The notes under the pieces: generated by a model
What the model saw: only the letters and a program-made list of their open reading frames with translations
Databases searched by the model: none
Told to the model about the DNA's origin: nothing
Assembly: GCA_027493875.1 (NCBI GenBank)
Contig: JAOSJX010000026.1
Location: 1 to 64,000 of the forward strand
Length of the DNA: 64,000 nt
From: Deltaproteobacteria bacterium
GTDB taxonomy: Bacteria > Lernaellota > Lernaellaia > JACKCT01
Direction of reading: 5' to 3'
Part shown: piece after piece, positions 17,428-27,091 of the stretch
How the letters are laid out: each line of letters starts with the position of its first letter
Numbering within the stretch: position 1 is the stretch's first letter
Program-made: the position numbers and the translations under genes

Positions 17428-17699
17428 GCGTGGCGCCCGCCGCCTCCCCGCGCACGCTGCGCGAATGCCGCGAGGGCGACCGCGTCCGGATCGTCGCCGT
17501 CGGCGGCGCCGGGGCGTTCAAGCGGCGCCTGATGGAAATGGGATTTCTTCCGGGGACGCTCGTCGCGGTCCAGAAATACGCGCCGCTGCGCGATCCCATC
17601 GAATTCGTGGTCAAGAATTACCACGTCTCGCTGCGGCGCGCGGAGGCCGCCCTGGTGACCGTTGAAGCGGTGGGCGACGTCGCGGGAGACCGGGCATGA
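17424..17699 (+). CDS. feoA: FeoA, ferrous iron transport accessory protein
   Basis: 91 residues from the ATG at 17424, which overlaps the stop of the fusion gene (ATGA). SH3-like FeoA domain: LRECREGDRVRIVAVGG, RRLMEMGFLPGTLVAV, DPIEFVVKNYHVSLRR. It acts with FeoB at the inner membrane. The stop overlaps the feoB start by 4 bp, so the genes are translationally coupled. Confidence 0.92.
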   Translation: MSVAPAASPRTLRECREGDRVRIVAVGGAGAFKRRLMEMGFLPGTLVAVQKYAPLRDPIEFVVKNYHVSLRRAEAALVTVEAVGDVAGDRA

Positions 17700-19928
17700 G
17701 CGTTCAAGTCCCACCGCGCGCGACCATCGTTCCCGAGAGCGCGCCCGCCGCGCGGCGGCGCATTACGGTGGCGCTCGCCGGCAATCCGAACTCCGGCAAG
17801 ACGACGATCTTTAACGCGATGACGGGCGCGCGGCAGCACGTCGGCAACTGGCCCGGCGTCACCGTCGAGAAAAAAAGAGGGCCGGCTGCGGCGCGGCGAC
17901 CATGAAATCACCGTCGTCGACCTGCCGGGCACGTACAGCCTGTCCGCGTATTCGATGGAAGAAATCATCACGCGGAATTTTCTTCTCGACGAAAAACCCG
18001 ACGTCGTCGTTCAGGTGGTGGACGCTTCCAACCTCGAACGCAATCTCTTCCTCACCACGCAGCTCATGGAACTCGGCCGCCCGCTGGTGCTGGCGCTCAA
18101 CCTCTACGACCAGCTCGAAAAGAGCGGCGCGCGCGTCGATGCGGAACGGCTCGGCGTGCTGCTCGGCGCGCCGACGGTCACCACGGTCGGCGTCACCGGG
18201 CGCGGCGTGTCCGACCTCGTCAACCTTTGCCTCGAAACCGCGGAAAAACGCGGCGCTCCGAAACGACCCGTCGACATTTCCTACGGCCACGAGATCGAAG
18301 GGCACTTAAACGAGCTTGTCGGCATGGACGGATTGGCCGAGAGCGCCGGTCGGCAGGGCGAGTATCCGCCGCGGTATTTGGCCGTCAAACTTTTGGAAAA
18401 CGACCGCGACGTCGTCGCGCGCCTCGAACAAGGCGTGGGCGGCCGGGCCGCGGGCGTGCTCGAAACGGCCGCAAAAATCCGCGAGCACCTTCAAAGTCTT
18501 TTCAACGACGATCCGGAAATGGTGATCACCGAACGGCGCTACGGTTTCGTGTCCGGGGCGCTCCGCACGACGTATCAGCCCGCCGCGCGGGAACGCGCCA
18601 GCATTTCCGATCTCGTCGACCGCATTCTGACCCACAAGGTGCTCGGCCTGCCGGCGTTCTTCTTCATGATCTGGGCGATGTTCCAACTCACGTTCAACAT
18701 CGGCCAGTATCCGATGGACGCGATCGACGCGGGCGTGGCGTGGCTCGGCGGCGCCGTCACGGCGGTGATGGGCGACGGCTTTTTCCGCGACCTGATCGTC
18801 GAAGGCGCGCTCAACGGCGTCGGCTTCGTCCTCGTGTTCCTGCCGCAGATTTTCATCCTCTTCTGGTGCATCAGCCTGATCGAGGATTCGGGTTACATGG
18901 CGCGCGTCGCGTTTTTGATGGACCGCGTGATGCGTTCGGTGGGACTGCACGGCAAGGCGTTCATTCCGCTGCTGATGGGGTTCGGCTGCAACGTGCCGGC
19001 CGTCATGACGACGCGCACCCTGGACAACCAGCGCGACCGCATCCTCACGATGATGGTCAATCCGCTGATGTCCTGCTCCGCGCGGCTGCCGGTTTACATT
19101 CTGCTCGCGGGCACGTTCTTCACCGCGCAGGCGGCCGGCACGGTGATCTTCTCGATGTACGCCCTCGGCATCGGGCTCGCCATTCTCATGGCCAAGCTGT
19201 TCTCCGGCACGGTGCTCAAGGGACAGGCCGCGCCGTTCGTTATGGAACTGCCGCCCTACCGCATGCCCACGCTGCGGAGTTCGATGATCCACATGTGGGA
19301 TCGCGGCAAGGTCTTCCTCAGGAAAATGGGCGGCGTGATTTTGATCGGGTCGATCGTCGTCTGGACGCTGACCTTCTTCCCGCGCGAGGCCGCGTACACG
19401 CAGGACTACGCCTCTCAAATCGCGCAAACGGAGACGAGCCTCGCGGGCCTCGCGGAGGATGCGCCGGCGTACGCCGCGCTGTCCGAGCAAAAAACGGCGC
19501 TTGAAAACGCGATGGAAGGCGAACGCATCGCCCGAAGCTACATCGGACGCATCGGACGCTCGATGGAATTTTTCTTCGCACCGATGGGATTCGACTGGCA
19601 GACCAACGTCGCGATCCTGACGGGATTCGTCGCGAAGGAAATCGTGGTGTCCACGTACGGCGTGATTTATCAGGTCGGCGACAGCACGGACGAAACCTCG
19701 GAAACCTTGCGCGGCAAACTCAAGCGCTCCACCCTGACGCCGCTGCGCGCGTTCGGGCTGATGGCGTTTATTCTGATCTACACACCGTGCCTCGGCACGA
19801 TCGCGGCGATCCGCCGCGAGACGAACTCGTGGAAGTGGACGGCGTTTTCCATCGGTTACAGCCTGGTGCTGGCGTACGTGGTGGCGCTGGGGATCATCAA
19901 GGGAGGAACGCTGCTGGGCTTTGCCTAG
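17696..19928 (+). CDS. feoB: FeoB ferrous iron transporter (one frameshift)
   Basis: GTPase-coupled Fe(II) transporter of the inner membrane, about 743 residues. N-terminal G domain: G1 GNPNSGKTT, G3 DLPG, G4 NLYD, then the GDI-like helical region and two Gate/nucleoside-recognition blocks with conserved Cys (GFGCNVPAVM, NPLMSCSARLP) and about eight membrane helices. The A7 run at 17870-17876 shifts the frame; A6 gives VEKKEGRLRRGDHEITVVDLPG. Last large gene of the iron operon, repressed presumably via the promoter at 15893. Confidence 0.95.
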
Positions 19929-19938
19929 CCGGACGGCC

Positions 19939-20148
19939 ATGGCCATTGACTACGAAATGATCACGGGCATCGCGATCGTCGGCGGCGCCGCCTTGTTGAT
20001 GGTGCGGCAGATTCGCAAGGAGTTGGCGCAGCCCAAGCACGCGGATTGCGGCGGCGGGTGCTCCGGCTGCGCGATCGGCGACAAGGAAATCGCGAACGCG
20101 TTCGACGAGATCGCCCGAAAAATCGAGTCGGAGAAAACGGAAGCATAA
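19939..20148 (+). CDS. FeoB-associated Cys-rich membrane protein
   Basis: 69 residues from ATG 19939. One N-terminal membrane helix (ITGIAIVGGAALLMV) followed by a Cys cluster (CGGGCSGCAIG) and a charged helix. This matches the small FeoB-associated Cys-rich proteins that follow feoB in many anaerobes and are thought to assist FeoB, perhaps through an Fe-S or Fe(II) site. Eleven bases after feoB; last gene before the terminator. Confidence 0.85.
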   Translation: MAIDYEMITGIAIVGGAALLMVRQIRKELAQPKHADCGGGCSGCAIGDKEIANAFDEIARKIESEKTEA

Positions 20149-20206
20149 AACCGGCCGCATACCGGCCGTGACCATTTAACGAGAGGCCTGAGGTCCTTAG
20201 AGAACC

Positions 20207-20249
20207 CGGAGCCCTGGGGAAGCGATTCCCGAGGGCTCCGCTATTTTTT
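20207..20249 (+). terminator. Rho-independent terminator of the iron operon
   Basis: A long hairpin, CGGAGCCCT/AGGGCTCCG with an inner GGGA/TCCC, followed by six T (20244-20249), about 60 bp after the Cys-rich membrane protein. Confidence 0.88.
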
Positions 20250-20277
20250 AGGCGCTCTTCGCGCGGGAACGGAAAAC

Positions 20278-20808
20278 ATGGAAAACGAACTATTCAATCA
20301 GCCGATGCCGAAAAAGCTGCTACAAAGCTTTTTCCTCGTTTTTACGGCGGCGGCGTTCGCCTTCTCGATCTGGCGGCTGCACGCGGAGGAGGCGCTGACG
20401 CCGCAACGCATTGCGGTCCATTACCTCGGCGACGGCGCGAACGGCGCCGAAGGCGACGGTCTGCCGGAAGACCCGGCCCTCGGCGGCGGCGAGATGCGTT
20501 TTCGCAAATCCGTCGGCGGGATGATCGTCGTCACGCACGTTCACCTCTTCATGATTCCCGCCTTCTTTTATCTCGTCGGTTCCGTGTACCTCCGTTCGGG
20601 CGCAACGCGCGCGGCCGCGCTGTTTGTCCCGACGCTCGGTTACGCCGCCACCGCCGCGGATATGGGCGGCATCTGGCTCGTCTGGAGCGCGGGCCCTTCG
20701 TTCACGCCGCTTGTGTTCGCGGCCGGCGTCGGCATGACCGCGTCGATGGCCTGGATGATCGCGGCCTGCCTGATCTCGCTGTGGCGCAAAACCGGGAGGT
20801 CAACATGA
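20278..20808 (+). CDS. Four-helix inner-membrane protein, FMN-protein partner
   Basis: 176 residues with an N-terminal helix, a periplasmic loop with acidic/Gly-rich sequence (LGDGANGAEGDGLPEDPALGGGE) and three further helices; HVHLF precedes the second helix. No family name was recognised. Its stop overlaps the FMN-binding gene (ATGA) and a porin follows, so the three form an operon. His residues near the membrane face could bind a cofactor, but this is only a possibility. It starts just after the terminator of the feo operon. Confidence 0.65.
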   Translation: MENELFNQPMPKKLLQSFFLVFTAAAFAFSIWRLHAEEALTPQRIAVHYLGDGANGAEGDGLPEDPALGGGEMRFRKSVGGMIVVTHVHLFMIPAFFYLVGSVYLRSGATRAAALFVPTLGYAATAADMGGIWLVWSAGPSFTPLVFAAGVGMTASMAWMIAACLISLWRKTGRST

Positions 20809-21356
20809 AAAGGCTGGTCATCGCTATGGTTCTCGCCGTTCTGTGGACCGCGGCGGCGTCTTTGGCCGCCGAACACGTCTACATCAAACGCGAACAGGTT
20901 CTTTCGCGGTTTTTCGCATCGTCCGAGCGCGTCGACTACGCGCGCCTGACGCTCACCGACGCGCAAACGCGCGCCTTTTCCGGCGCGCTCGGATACACCG
21001 CACCGCGCAAGGAATTTGTCGTTTACTTCGGGAAGACCGGCGGGACAATCGACGGCTACGCGGTGATCGACAACGAGCTCGGCAAGTTCGAGCCGATCAC
21101 CTTCGCGGTGCTCGCGCGCCCGGACGGGAGCATCGGCGACGTCGCCGTCATGGTCTACCGCGAGGAGATCGGCCACGAGGTCAAGGAAGAGAGCTATCTC
21201 AAACAATACCGCGGCAAGAAGTTCTCCGATCCTCTCCGGACGGGCCGCGACCTGGACGGCATCACCGGCGCGACCATCTCGTGCCATTCCATCGCCAAAG
21301 GCGTTAAGCGCGCTCTTTGGGTCGTACAAACCTATCGTGAAACAGCAAAGGAGTGA
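20805..21356 (+). CDS. Exported FMN-binding domain protein
   Basis: 183 residues from ATG 20805 (GGGAGG upstream). Signal peptide (LVIAMVLAVLWTAAASLAA), then an FMN_bind fold resembling RnfG/NqrC: YAVIDNELGKFEPITF, VYREEIGHEV and the flavinylation motif DGITGATISC, whose Thr is the expected site of covalent FMN attachment by ApbE. It is probably a periplasmic one-electron carrier. Genes next to it encode a membrane protein and a porin. Confidence 0.85.
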   Translation: MKRLVIAMVLAVLWTAAASLAAEHVYIKREQVLSRFFASSERVDYARLTLTDAQTRAFSGALGYTAPRKEFVVYFGKTGGTIDGYAVIDNELGKFEPITFAVLARPDGSIGDVAVMVYREEIGHEVKEESYLKQYRGKKFSDPLRTGRDLDGITGATISCHSIAKGVKRALWVVQTYRETAKE

Positions 21357-21360
21357 TCGG

Positions 21361-22566
21361 ATGCGTGGATTGAGAATGTTTGTTTGGGTTGCCTTGCTGG
21401 CCTTCGCCGTGACCGCGGCGTGGGCCGACGACGGCTCGGGCGGGCCGTCCATGAATCTGCCCGACAGCGAGATCGAAACGAGCCTTGATCTTTCGAAGGT
21501 CCGCATCGGTGGCTATGGCGAACTCCACTACAACAACAAAGGAAAAGGAAACGGCGGAAATCGACCTCCATCGGTTTGTTCTGTTCTTCGGTTATCGTTT
21601 CGACAACACATGGAGTTTCGTGTCCGAAGTGGAGTTCGAGCACGCGGTGACCGGCGGCGACGAGCCCGGAGAGGTGGAATTGGAGCAAGCGTTTATCGAC
21701 GGCCGTTTTCACAAGGCCTTCGGGATACAGACCGGTGTGCTGCTCATCCCCGTCGGCATCATCAACCTCCGCCACGAGCCGCCGACCTTCAACGGCGTCG
21801 AGCGGCCGGAATTTCACAAAAACGTCATCCCCACGACCTGGTGGGAGGGCGGCGCGAAGATATACGGCGACCCCGCGCCGTGGTTCAGCTACCAGATTCT
21901 CGGCACGTCGTCGCTGGACGCCGCGGGCTTCGCCGCGGACAGCGGCGTGCGCGGCGGGCGGAGAAAGGTCGCCGAAGCGCCCGCGGAGTCCGGCGCGGTG
22001 TCGGGGCGGCTCGACGTTCATCCCGTCCAGGGCGTGAACCTCGGCCTTTCCGGATTCCACGGCGGCACCGACCAGATCGGCGGGCTCGGCTGGCCCGTGA
22101 CGATCGCCGCGGCGGATCTCATTGTCCGCTATTGGGGATTCGAACTACGCGGCGAAGGCGCTTCGGTAACGATCGGCGACGCGGAGGAGATTAACGCGGC
22201 CCTCGGGCTCGACGTTTCGCCCGAGGACGCCGTCGCCGCGGAAACCCCCGGCAAGGACCGCGAGCATTCCATCCCGGAACGGATCACCGGCGCGCTCGGC
22301 GAGCTGTCCTTCGACGTGCTCTATCCGTTCAACACCGACCACTCGCTGGCGTTGTTCGGGCGTTTCGAGCGCATCGACCTGCACGCGCAGGTCGTGGAGC
22401 CGTTCGAAGTCAACGACGCGCTCAACAAGTCCATCGTGACGTTCGGCGCCACGTACAAGCCGATCTACCAGATCGCGTTCAAAGTGGACGGCCAGTACGC
22501 GCGGACCGACGAAGAGGACGCGGAGTGGACAAAGCCTTCAATGCCGGCGTCGGATACATGTTCTGA
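21361..22566 (+). CDS. Outer-membrane porin (two frameshifts)
   Basis: Signal peptide (VALLAFAVTAAWA), then RIGGYGELHYN, the first strand typical of OprO/P-like or DUF3373-like porins. Alternating strands continue to the end AFNAGVGYMF, with a C-terminal Phe as for OM barrels. Frames shift near 21541 (an A run) and near 22520; joined length is about 400 residues. It follows the FMN-binding gene by 4 bp. Likely substrate is unknown; with the two upstream genes it may bring electron-carrier or metal substrates across the envelope. Confidence 0.75.
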
Positions 22567-22696
22567 CGCAAGCCCACGGCCCCGCGACCGTTTGATCCCC
22601 GGGAGGGGCCCCGCCGCTCCCCTTTTTCTTGCCCCTCCTGTGAGTCGGGTTACACTGGGACATGTGTGGAATCCCCAACTTTTGGAGGTTTGTGGG

Positions 22697-22921
22697 ATGC
22701 CGGTTTTCTTTGGAATTCTCCTTGGGTTCATGCTCGGCGGTATCTTCGGAAACACGACTTTCGGCCCGCACGGCGGGCTGGTCGGCTGCGTCGTCGGGGC
22801 GCTGATCGGCCTGGTGATCGCCTTGTCGCTACGTTCCTCGTGGGCGCAGAAAACGGTCACGCCCGCGACGCCCGTGGACGACGACGACCCCGATCCCGAG
22901 GATCTCGAAGACAAGGCGTAA
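22697..22921 (+). CDS. Small glycine-zipper membrane protein
   Basis: 74 residues with ATG at 22697 and GGAGG upstream. Two hydrophobic segments with Gly spacing (FGILLGFMLGGIFGN, GGLVGCVVGALIGLVIAL) and an acidic C-terminus (DDDDPDPEDLEDKA). Probably an integral membrane protein; no function was recognised. The 130-bp leader after the porin contains nothing else convincing. Confidence 0.65.
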   Translation: MPVFFGILLGFMLGGIFGNTTFGPHGGLVGCVVGALIGLVIALSLRSSWAQKTVTPATPVDDDDPDPEDLEDKA

Positions 22922-22959
22922 CGAACGCCCTCGGGACACGGTGGCGCAAACGAGTACGG

Positions 22960-23551
22960 CTAGGCCCTGATCGCGTCGCGGCCCAGGGAAAACGCGCGAA
23001 GATTCGATTCCACAAACCGCGGCGGCGTTTTTGACGAATCGTTTCCGCCAGCGCTTCCTCCTCGATCGGCAGGCAGCCCGTCCGCGCCAGCGCGCCCAAG
23101 AGGACGACGTTCGCCGCGAGCGCCGACCCCGCCTGCTCGGCGAGCGACGTGGCGTCGAACGCGTAAAGCCTTTCCGCCGTCCCGACAAACCCGTTCAGCA
23201 CGGTCATGACGTCGGGGTAGGCGCCGCCGGAAAGCGACAACCCGAACGGGACGTTCTTCCGCACGTTGACCACCACGACCGTCTTGCGCGAAACGAGCGC
23301 CGCCGCGCGCAGCGCCTCCACCGGTTCGAACGCCACCAAAACGTCCGCGTCCCCGGCGCCGATGATCGGACTTTTGAGTCCGCCGATCATGACCGCGGAC
23401 GTCACCACGCCCCCGCGCTGCGACATGCCGTGAATTTCAGAGACCGTCACGTCGAGTCCGGCCGCGAGCGCCGCCTCGCCGAGCAGGCGCGAGAGCGTCA
23501 GGCTCCCCTGCCCCCGACGCCCGCCACCGCGATTTTTACGCGCCGAGCCAC
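22960..23551 (-). CDS. iorB: Indolepyruvate oxidoreductase beta subunit-like (two frameshifts)
   Basis: 2-oxoacid:ferredoxin oxidoreductase gamma-type domain: start GTG at 23551 overlaps the upstream stop by 16 bp. KIAVAGVGGQGSLTLSRL (one base missing in a G/C run near 23515), SEIHGMSQRGG, DVLVAFEPVEALRAA. Near the end the T5 run at 23028-23032 lacks one base; restoring it gives the usual PPRFVESNLRAFSLG ending and stop at 22960. With IorA it would oxidise aryl pyruvates (or make them reductively from aryl-acetyl-CoA). Confidence 0.85.
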
Positions 23552-25311
23552 GCGCTCTCCTCCGCATCCAGCACGATCGCGCCGTTCGGGCATACCATCA
23601 CGCACGCGCCGCAGCCGTCGCACAGCGCCGCGTCGATCCGCACATGGCCGTCTTCCACATAAAACGCCGGGCAGCCGAAGTTATCCAGGCAGTTGCGGCA
23701 GGTCTCGCACAGCCCGCAACTGAGGCAGCGGCCGGCCTCCTCGCGCGCCTGCGCGTCGGTATAGGTCGCTTCGTCTTCCATCACGGAGTCTTCGGGCCCC
23801 GCGTCCGGCGGGCGCACGCGTTCCCGGGGCGGCACGTGGCGCGGCGCATACCGTTCGCGCGGGCGCGGACGCTCCGGCGCGCGATACGGCTCGCGGCGCA
23901 CGCGTTTCGTGTTTTTCGTCAACGTCGCGTCGATGCCGAACGCCGCCCGTTTCCCGGCCGCGATGGCTTCGACGATGCTGGCCGGACCGCTGACCGCGTC
24001 TCCGCCGGCGAAAACATGCGGCGCCGACGTCGCGCCGGTCCGCGGATCGACGGCGATGAATCCTTTCCGGTCGCGCGCCAGAACCGTCTCGCCCGCCAGA
24101 AACGAATCGTCCAGGGTCTGACCGACCGCGACAATGGCGTAGTCGGCCTCCTCGAGCCGCGCCGGGTTTTCGACCGGGAGGCAACGTCGGCGCCCGGACT
24201 CGTCGGGGTCGCCGAGCTTCGTCTCCCCCAACGCGACGGTATGCAAACGCCCGTCGCCGCCGAAGGCGATCGGCCGTCTGAGCAATTCGAAACGCACGCC
24301 CTCTTCCCACGCCGCGCGCGCCTCTTCCGGATCCGCCGGCATTTCTTCGAACGTGCGCCGGTAGATCACCTTGACCGAGGCGGCGCCCCGGCGCATGGCG
24401 GTGCGGGCCGCGTCCATCGCCGAATTCCCGCCGCCGATGACCACGACGCGTCCCGACAGGCGGAAATTCCCGTCAATGCTCGCGCGGCGTAAAAATTCGA
24501 GCGCGTCGATCACGCCGTCCAGGTTCTCTCCGGAAATTCCCAAGCGGGCGCCGGTCCGCGCGCCGACGCCGAGAAAGACGGCCGCGAAGCCGTCCTCGAA
24601 AAGCTCCGGAATGAGAATGTCCCGCCCGACATGCACGCCCGTCCGCATCGAAATGCCGAGCAAACGAAAGACCTGGAGATCGCGTTCGATCACCTCGCGC
24701 GGCATGCGGAAGGCGGGCACCGCCCAACCGGGAATGCCGCCGATGACGTCTTCCGCTTCGAAAATCGTCGGCTCGTATCCGCAAACGCGTAGATCGAAGG
24801 CGCAGGCCAATCCCGCGGGCCCCGACCCGACGACCGCCACGCGAACGCCGTTCGGCACGATCTCCGCGAGCAGATCGCGCGCGTAGGCCGCGCGGTCGTC
24901 GTCCGTTTCGAGATCGAACGCGTAGCACTTGAGACGGTTCACGGCGATCGGCTCGTCATAATCGCCCCGCACGCAATCTTTCTCACAGGGCCTTTCGCAA
25001 AGGCGGCCGAGCATGTTCGGCAGCGCCACGCGCGAGCGAATCAGCTCCCGCGCTTCCTTCACGCGGCCCGCGGCGAGGCGGCTGACGTACCCCTGCACGC
25101 AGATCCCCGCCGGGCAGTCGAAGGAACACGGCGCCTCGCCCATCTTCTCCGCGCAGTCGCCGAGATCGTCGTCCGCGCCGCCGTCCTCGAACAGAATGCG
25201 CCGCTCGGACCGGCGCAGCGTCTCCTCACGCAGCGGCGGAAACCCGCAGACGAGCCCGTCCGCCGCGCGCCCGCAAACGCGGCACTTTGTTTCGTCGATG
25301 GTGTATTTCAG
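23536..25311 (-). CDS. GltD-like NAD(P)H:acceptor flavoprotein with C-terminal ferredoxin domain
   Basis: About 591 residues. N-terminal zinc/iron site (KCRVCG ... VCGF), then a GltD-type Fe-S binding segment (CSFDCPAGICVQGYV, LCERPCEKDC), an FAD domain (VRVAVVGSGPAGLACA), an NAD(P)H domain (VVVIGGGNSAMDAA) and the flavin closing motif HVFAGGDAV. The last 80 residues are a ferredoxin module (CLSCGLCETCRNC, CDGCGACVMVCP) of the type normally ending IorA. The apparent start is a CTG overlapping the iorA stop as CTGA; no ATG, GTG or TTG precedes the conserved residues in frame. It lies between iorA and iorB, pointing to NAD(P)H-linked electron transfer with the oxidoreductase. Confidence 0.8.
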   Translation of the reverse strand: MKYTIDETKCRVCGRAADGLVCGFPPLREETLRRSERRILFEDGGADDDLGDCAEKMGEAPCSFDCPAGICVQGYVSRLAAGRVKEARELIRSRVALPNMLGRLCERPCEKDCVRGDYDEPIAVNRLKCYAFDLETDDDRAAYARDLLAEIVPNGVRVAVVGSGPAGLACAFDLRVCGYEPTIFEAEDVIGGIPGWAVPAFRMPREVIERDLQVFRLLGISMRTGVHVGRDILIPELFEDGFAAVFLGVGARTGARLGISGENLDGVIDALEFLRRASIDGNFRLSGRVVVIGGGNSAMDAARTAMRRGAASVKVIYRRTFEEMPADPEEARAAWEEGVRFELLRRPIAFGGDGRLHTVALGETKLGDPDESGRRRCLPVENPARLEEADYAIVAVGQTLDDSFLAGETVLARDRKGFIAVDPRTGATSAPHVFAGGDAVSGPASIVEAIAAGKRAAFGIDATLTKNTKRVRREPYRAPERPRPRERYAPRHVPPRERVRPPDAGPEDSVMEDEATYTDAQAREEAGRCLSCGLCETCRNCLDNFGCPAFYVEDGHVRIDAALCDGCGACVMVCPNGAIVLDAEESAWLGA

Positions 25312-26975
25312 CCGCTGCGCGCCGCGCCGAGTTCCTTGCGGGCGTAGAGCGGGCACGGCGCGCGGGCGACGATCACGCCAACGCCGGGCGCGTTCATCAC
25401 TTCGCGCATCGGGGGTAACGCGGTTCCGAAATCCGTCGGGTCCACGACGGCCACATGCGCGACCCCCGCCGCACGCGCGATCTCCTCGATCGACACGGCG
25501 CGCTCGCCGCCGTCCCCCGTCATCGCGCCGGGATGCGGCTGATGCCCGGTCATGCCGGTGGTACCGTTGTCCATGACGACCACCGTCAGATCCCGATTGT
25601 TCTGCACCGCGTTGACGAGGCCCGCTATCCCGGAGTGGAAAAACGTGGAATCGCCGATGAGCGCGACGGTTTTCTGATCGGATACGGCGGCCAAGCCCGA
25701 CGCCTCGGTGATCGACGCCCCCATGCAAAGGCACATGTCGCCGATCGACAGAGGCTCGGAAAACGCCAGCGTGTAACAACCGATATCCGTCATGAACACG
25801 GCGTCGTCGCCCGCCGCCAGCTTGAGCAGATAGGCCGTCGACCGGTGGGGGCACGACGCGCACAAAATCGGCGGGCGGGCCGGCGCCGGTTCGCGCGCCG
25901 CCGGCTTTTCCGCCACCCATCCGAGGCCGAGAAGATCGGCCAGCGCGCCGCGGACGAGATCGGGATCGAATTCACCGAGGCGCGGAAAATGCCCCGACGC
26001 CTTGCCGAAGATTTTTACCGCCAGGCCGCGCTCGTGCGCGAGAATCTTGAGTTTCTCTTCCAGAAACGGTTCGAGCTCCTCCGCGACGAGCACGCGTTCG
26101 TGCGCGCCGAGGAAGTCGGCGCACAGATCCTCGGGCAGCGGATGCGGTGTGCCGATTTTCAGAACGCGGACCTTTTTCGCGAGCCGCATTTCTACGACCG
26201 CGTCCGCCACGTAACACGCCGCCACGCCGGACGTGACAATGCCGAGGGATTTCGCCGTGCCGGAAACGTGGTTGAACGGCGAATCGGCCAGCCGCACCGC
26301 GGCCTTTCCGAATTGTTGCAACAGCACCGGATGACGCAACCGCGCCACGGCCGGCACCGACACGAAGCGTTTCGGCTCCTTGACGAAACGGCCGCGATTG
26401 ACGGATTCGCCCTTCTCTCCGCAAACGACCGCGCCGCGCGTGTGGCTGACGCGCGTCGTCGTCCGCAGGAGCACCGGCAGCTCAATCGCCTCGGACAACG
26501 CGAACGCCGCGCGCGTCATCGCGCACGCCTCTTCCGGCGTGGACGGATCGAACATCGGCAGGCTCGCGAGCTTCGCGAAGTAGCGGTTGTCCTGCTCGTT
26601 CTGGCTCGAATGGCAGCCGGGATCGTCCGCCGTGACGATGACCATGCCGCCGCGCACGCCGACGTAGGCCAGCGTCATGAGCGGGTCGGCGGCGACGTTG
26701 AGCCCCACGTGCTTCATCGCCACCAGACAACGCACGCCCGCCGCCGCCGGTCCCGCGGCGACCTCCAGCGCGACTTTTTCGTTGGTGGAGTATTCGAAGA
26801 CGACTCCAGCCTCCGCGGCCAGCGCGCGGAAGGTGTCGCCGATTTCGGACGCGGGGGTGCCGGGATAGGTCGAGACGAACCCGACCCCGGCTTCCAACGC
26901 GCCGCGCACGATCGCCTCGTTCCCCAAAAGGAGAAGACGGTCGCCGGCCGTCGCCGATAAAAGGGAGTGCGTCAC
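25308..26975 (-). CDS. iorA: Indolepyruvate oxidoreductase alpha subunit-like, lacking its ferredoxin domain
   Basis: 555 residues from GTG 26975. Pyrimidine-binding domain (VRGALEAGVGFVSTYPGTPASEIG, STNEKVALEVAAG), a central domain and the TPP-binding domain with GDSTF and NAVQNNRDLTVVVMDN, plus CASCPHRS. It ends at PLYARKELGAARSG without the C-terminal CxxCxxC ferredoxin region that family members normally carry; that module sits at the end of the next gene. Oxidative decarboxylation of indolepyruvate or related aryl pyruvates to CoA thioesters in the cytoplasm is expected. Confidence 0.88.
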   Translation of the reverse strand: MTHSLLSATAGDRLLLLGNEAIVRGALEAGVGFVSTYPGTPASEIGDTFRALAAEAGVVFEYSTNEKVALEVAAGPAAAGVRCLVAMKHVGLNVAADPLMTLAYVGVRGGMVIVTADDPGCHSSQNEQDNRYFAKLASLPMFDPSTPEEACAMTRAAFALSEAIELPVLLRTTTRVSHTRGAVVCGEKGESVNRGRFVKEPKRFVSVPAVARLRHPVLLQQFGKAAVRLADSPFNHVSGTAKSLGIVTSGVAACYVADAVVEMRLAKKVRVLKIGTPHPLPEDLCADFLGAHERVLVAEELEPFLEEKLKILAHERGLAVKIFGKASGHFPRLGEFDPDLVRGALADLLGLGWVAEKPAAREPAPARPPILCASCPHRSTAYLLKLAAGDDAVFMTDIGCYTLAFSEPLSIGDMCLCMGASITEASGLAAVSDQKTVALIGDSTFFHSGIAGLVNAVQNNRDLTVVVMDNGTTGMTGHQPHPGAMTGDGGERAVSIEEIARAAGVAHVAVVDPTDFGTALPPMREVMNAPGVGVIVARAPCPLYARKELGAARSG

Positions 26976-27091
26976 GGAGCACCCCAAGGAAATCAAAGGA
27001 AGACGGGAGGGCCTTCCGAATCCAACAAAACGGAGTCTAAACCCGCGCCCGCCGGCTGTCAAAAGAAAATGGTTCGATCGCGAGCGGTGTT

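Noticed and set aside
18306..19946. 546-codon frame antisense to feoB
   Set aside because: Composition (Arg, His, Ala) and complete overlap with the clearly coding feoB show a shadow frame.
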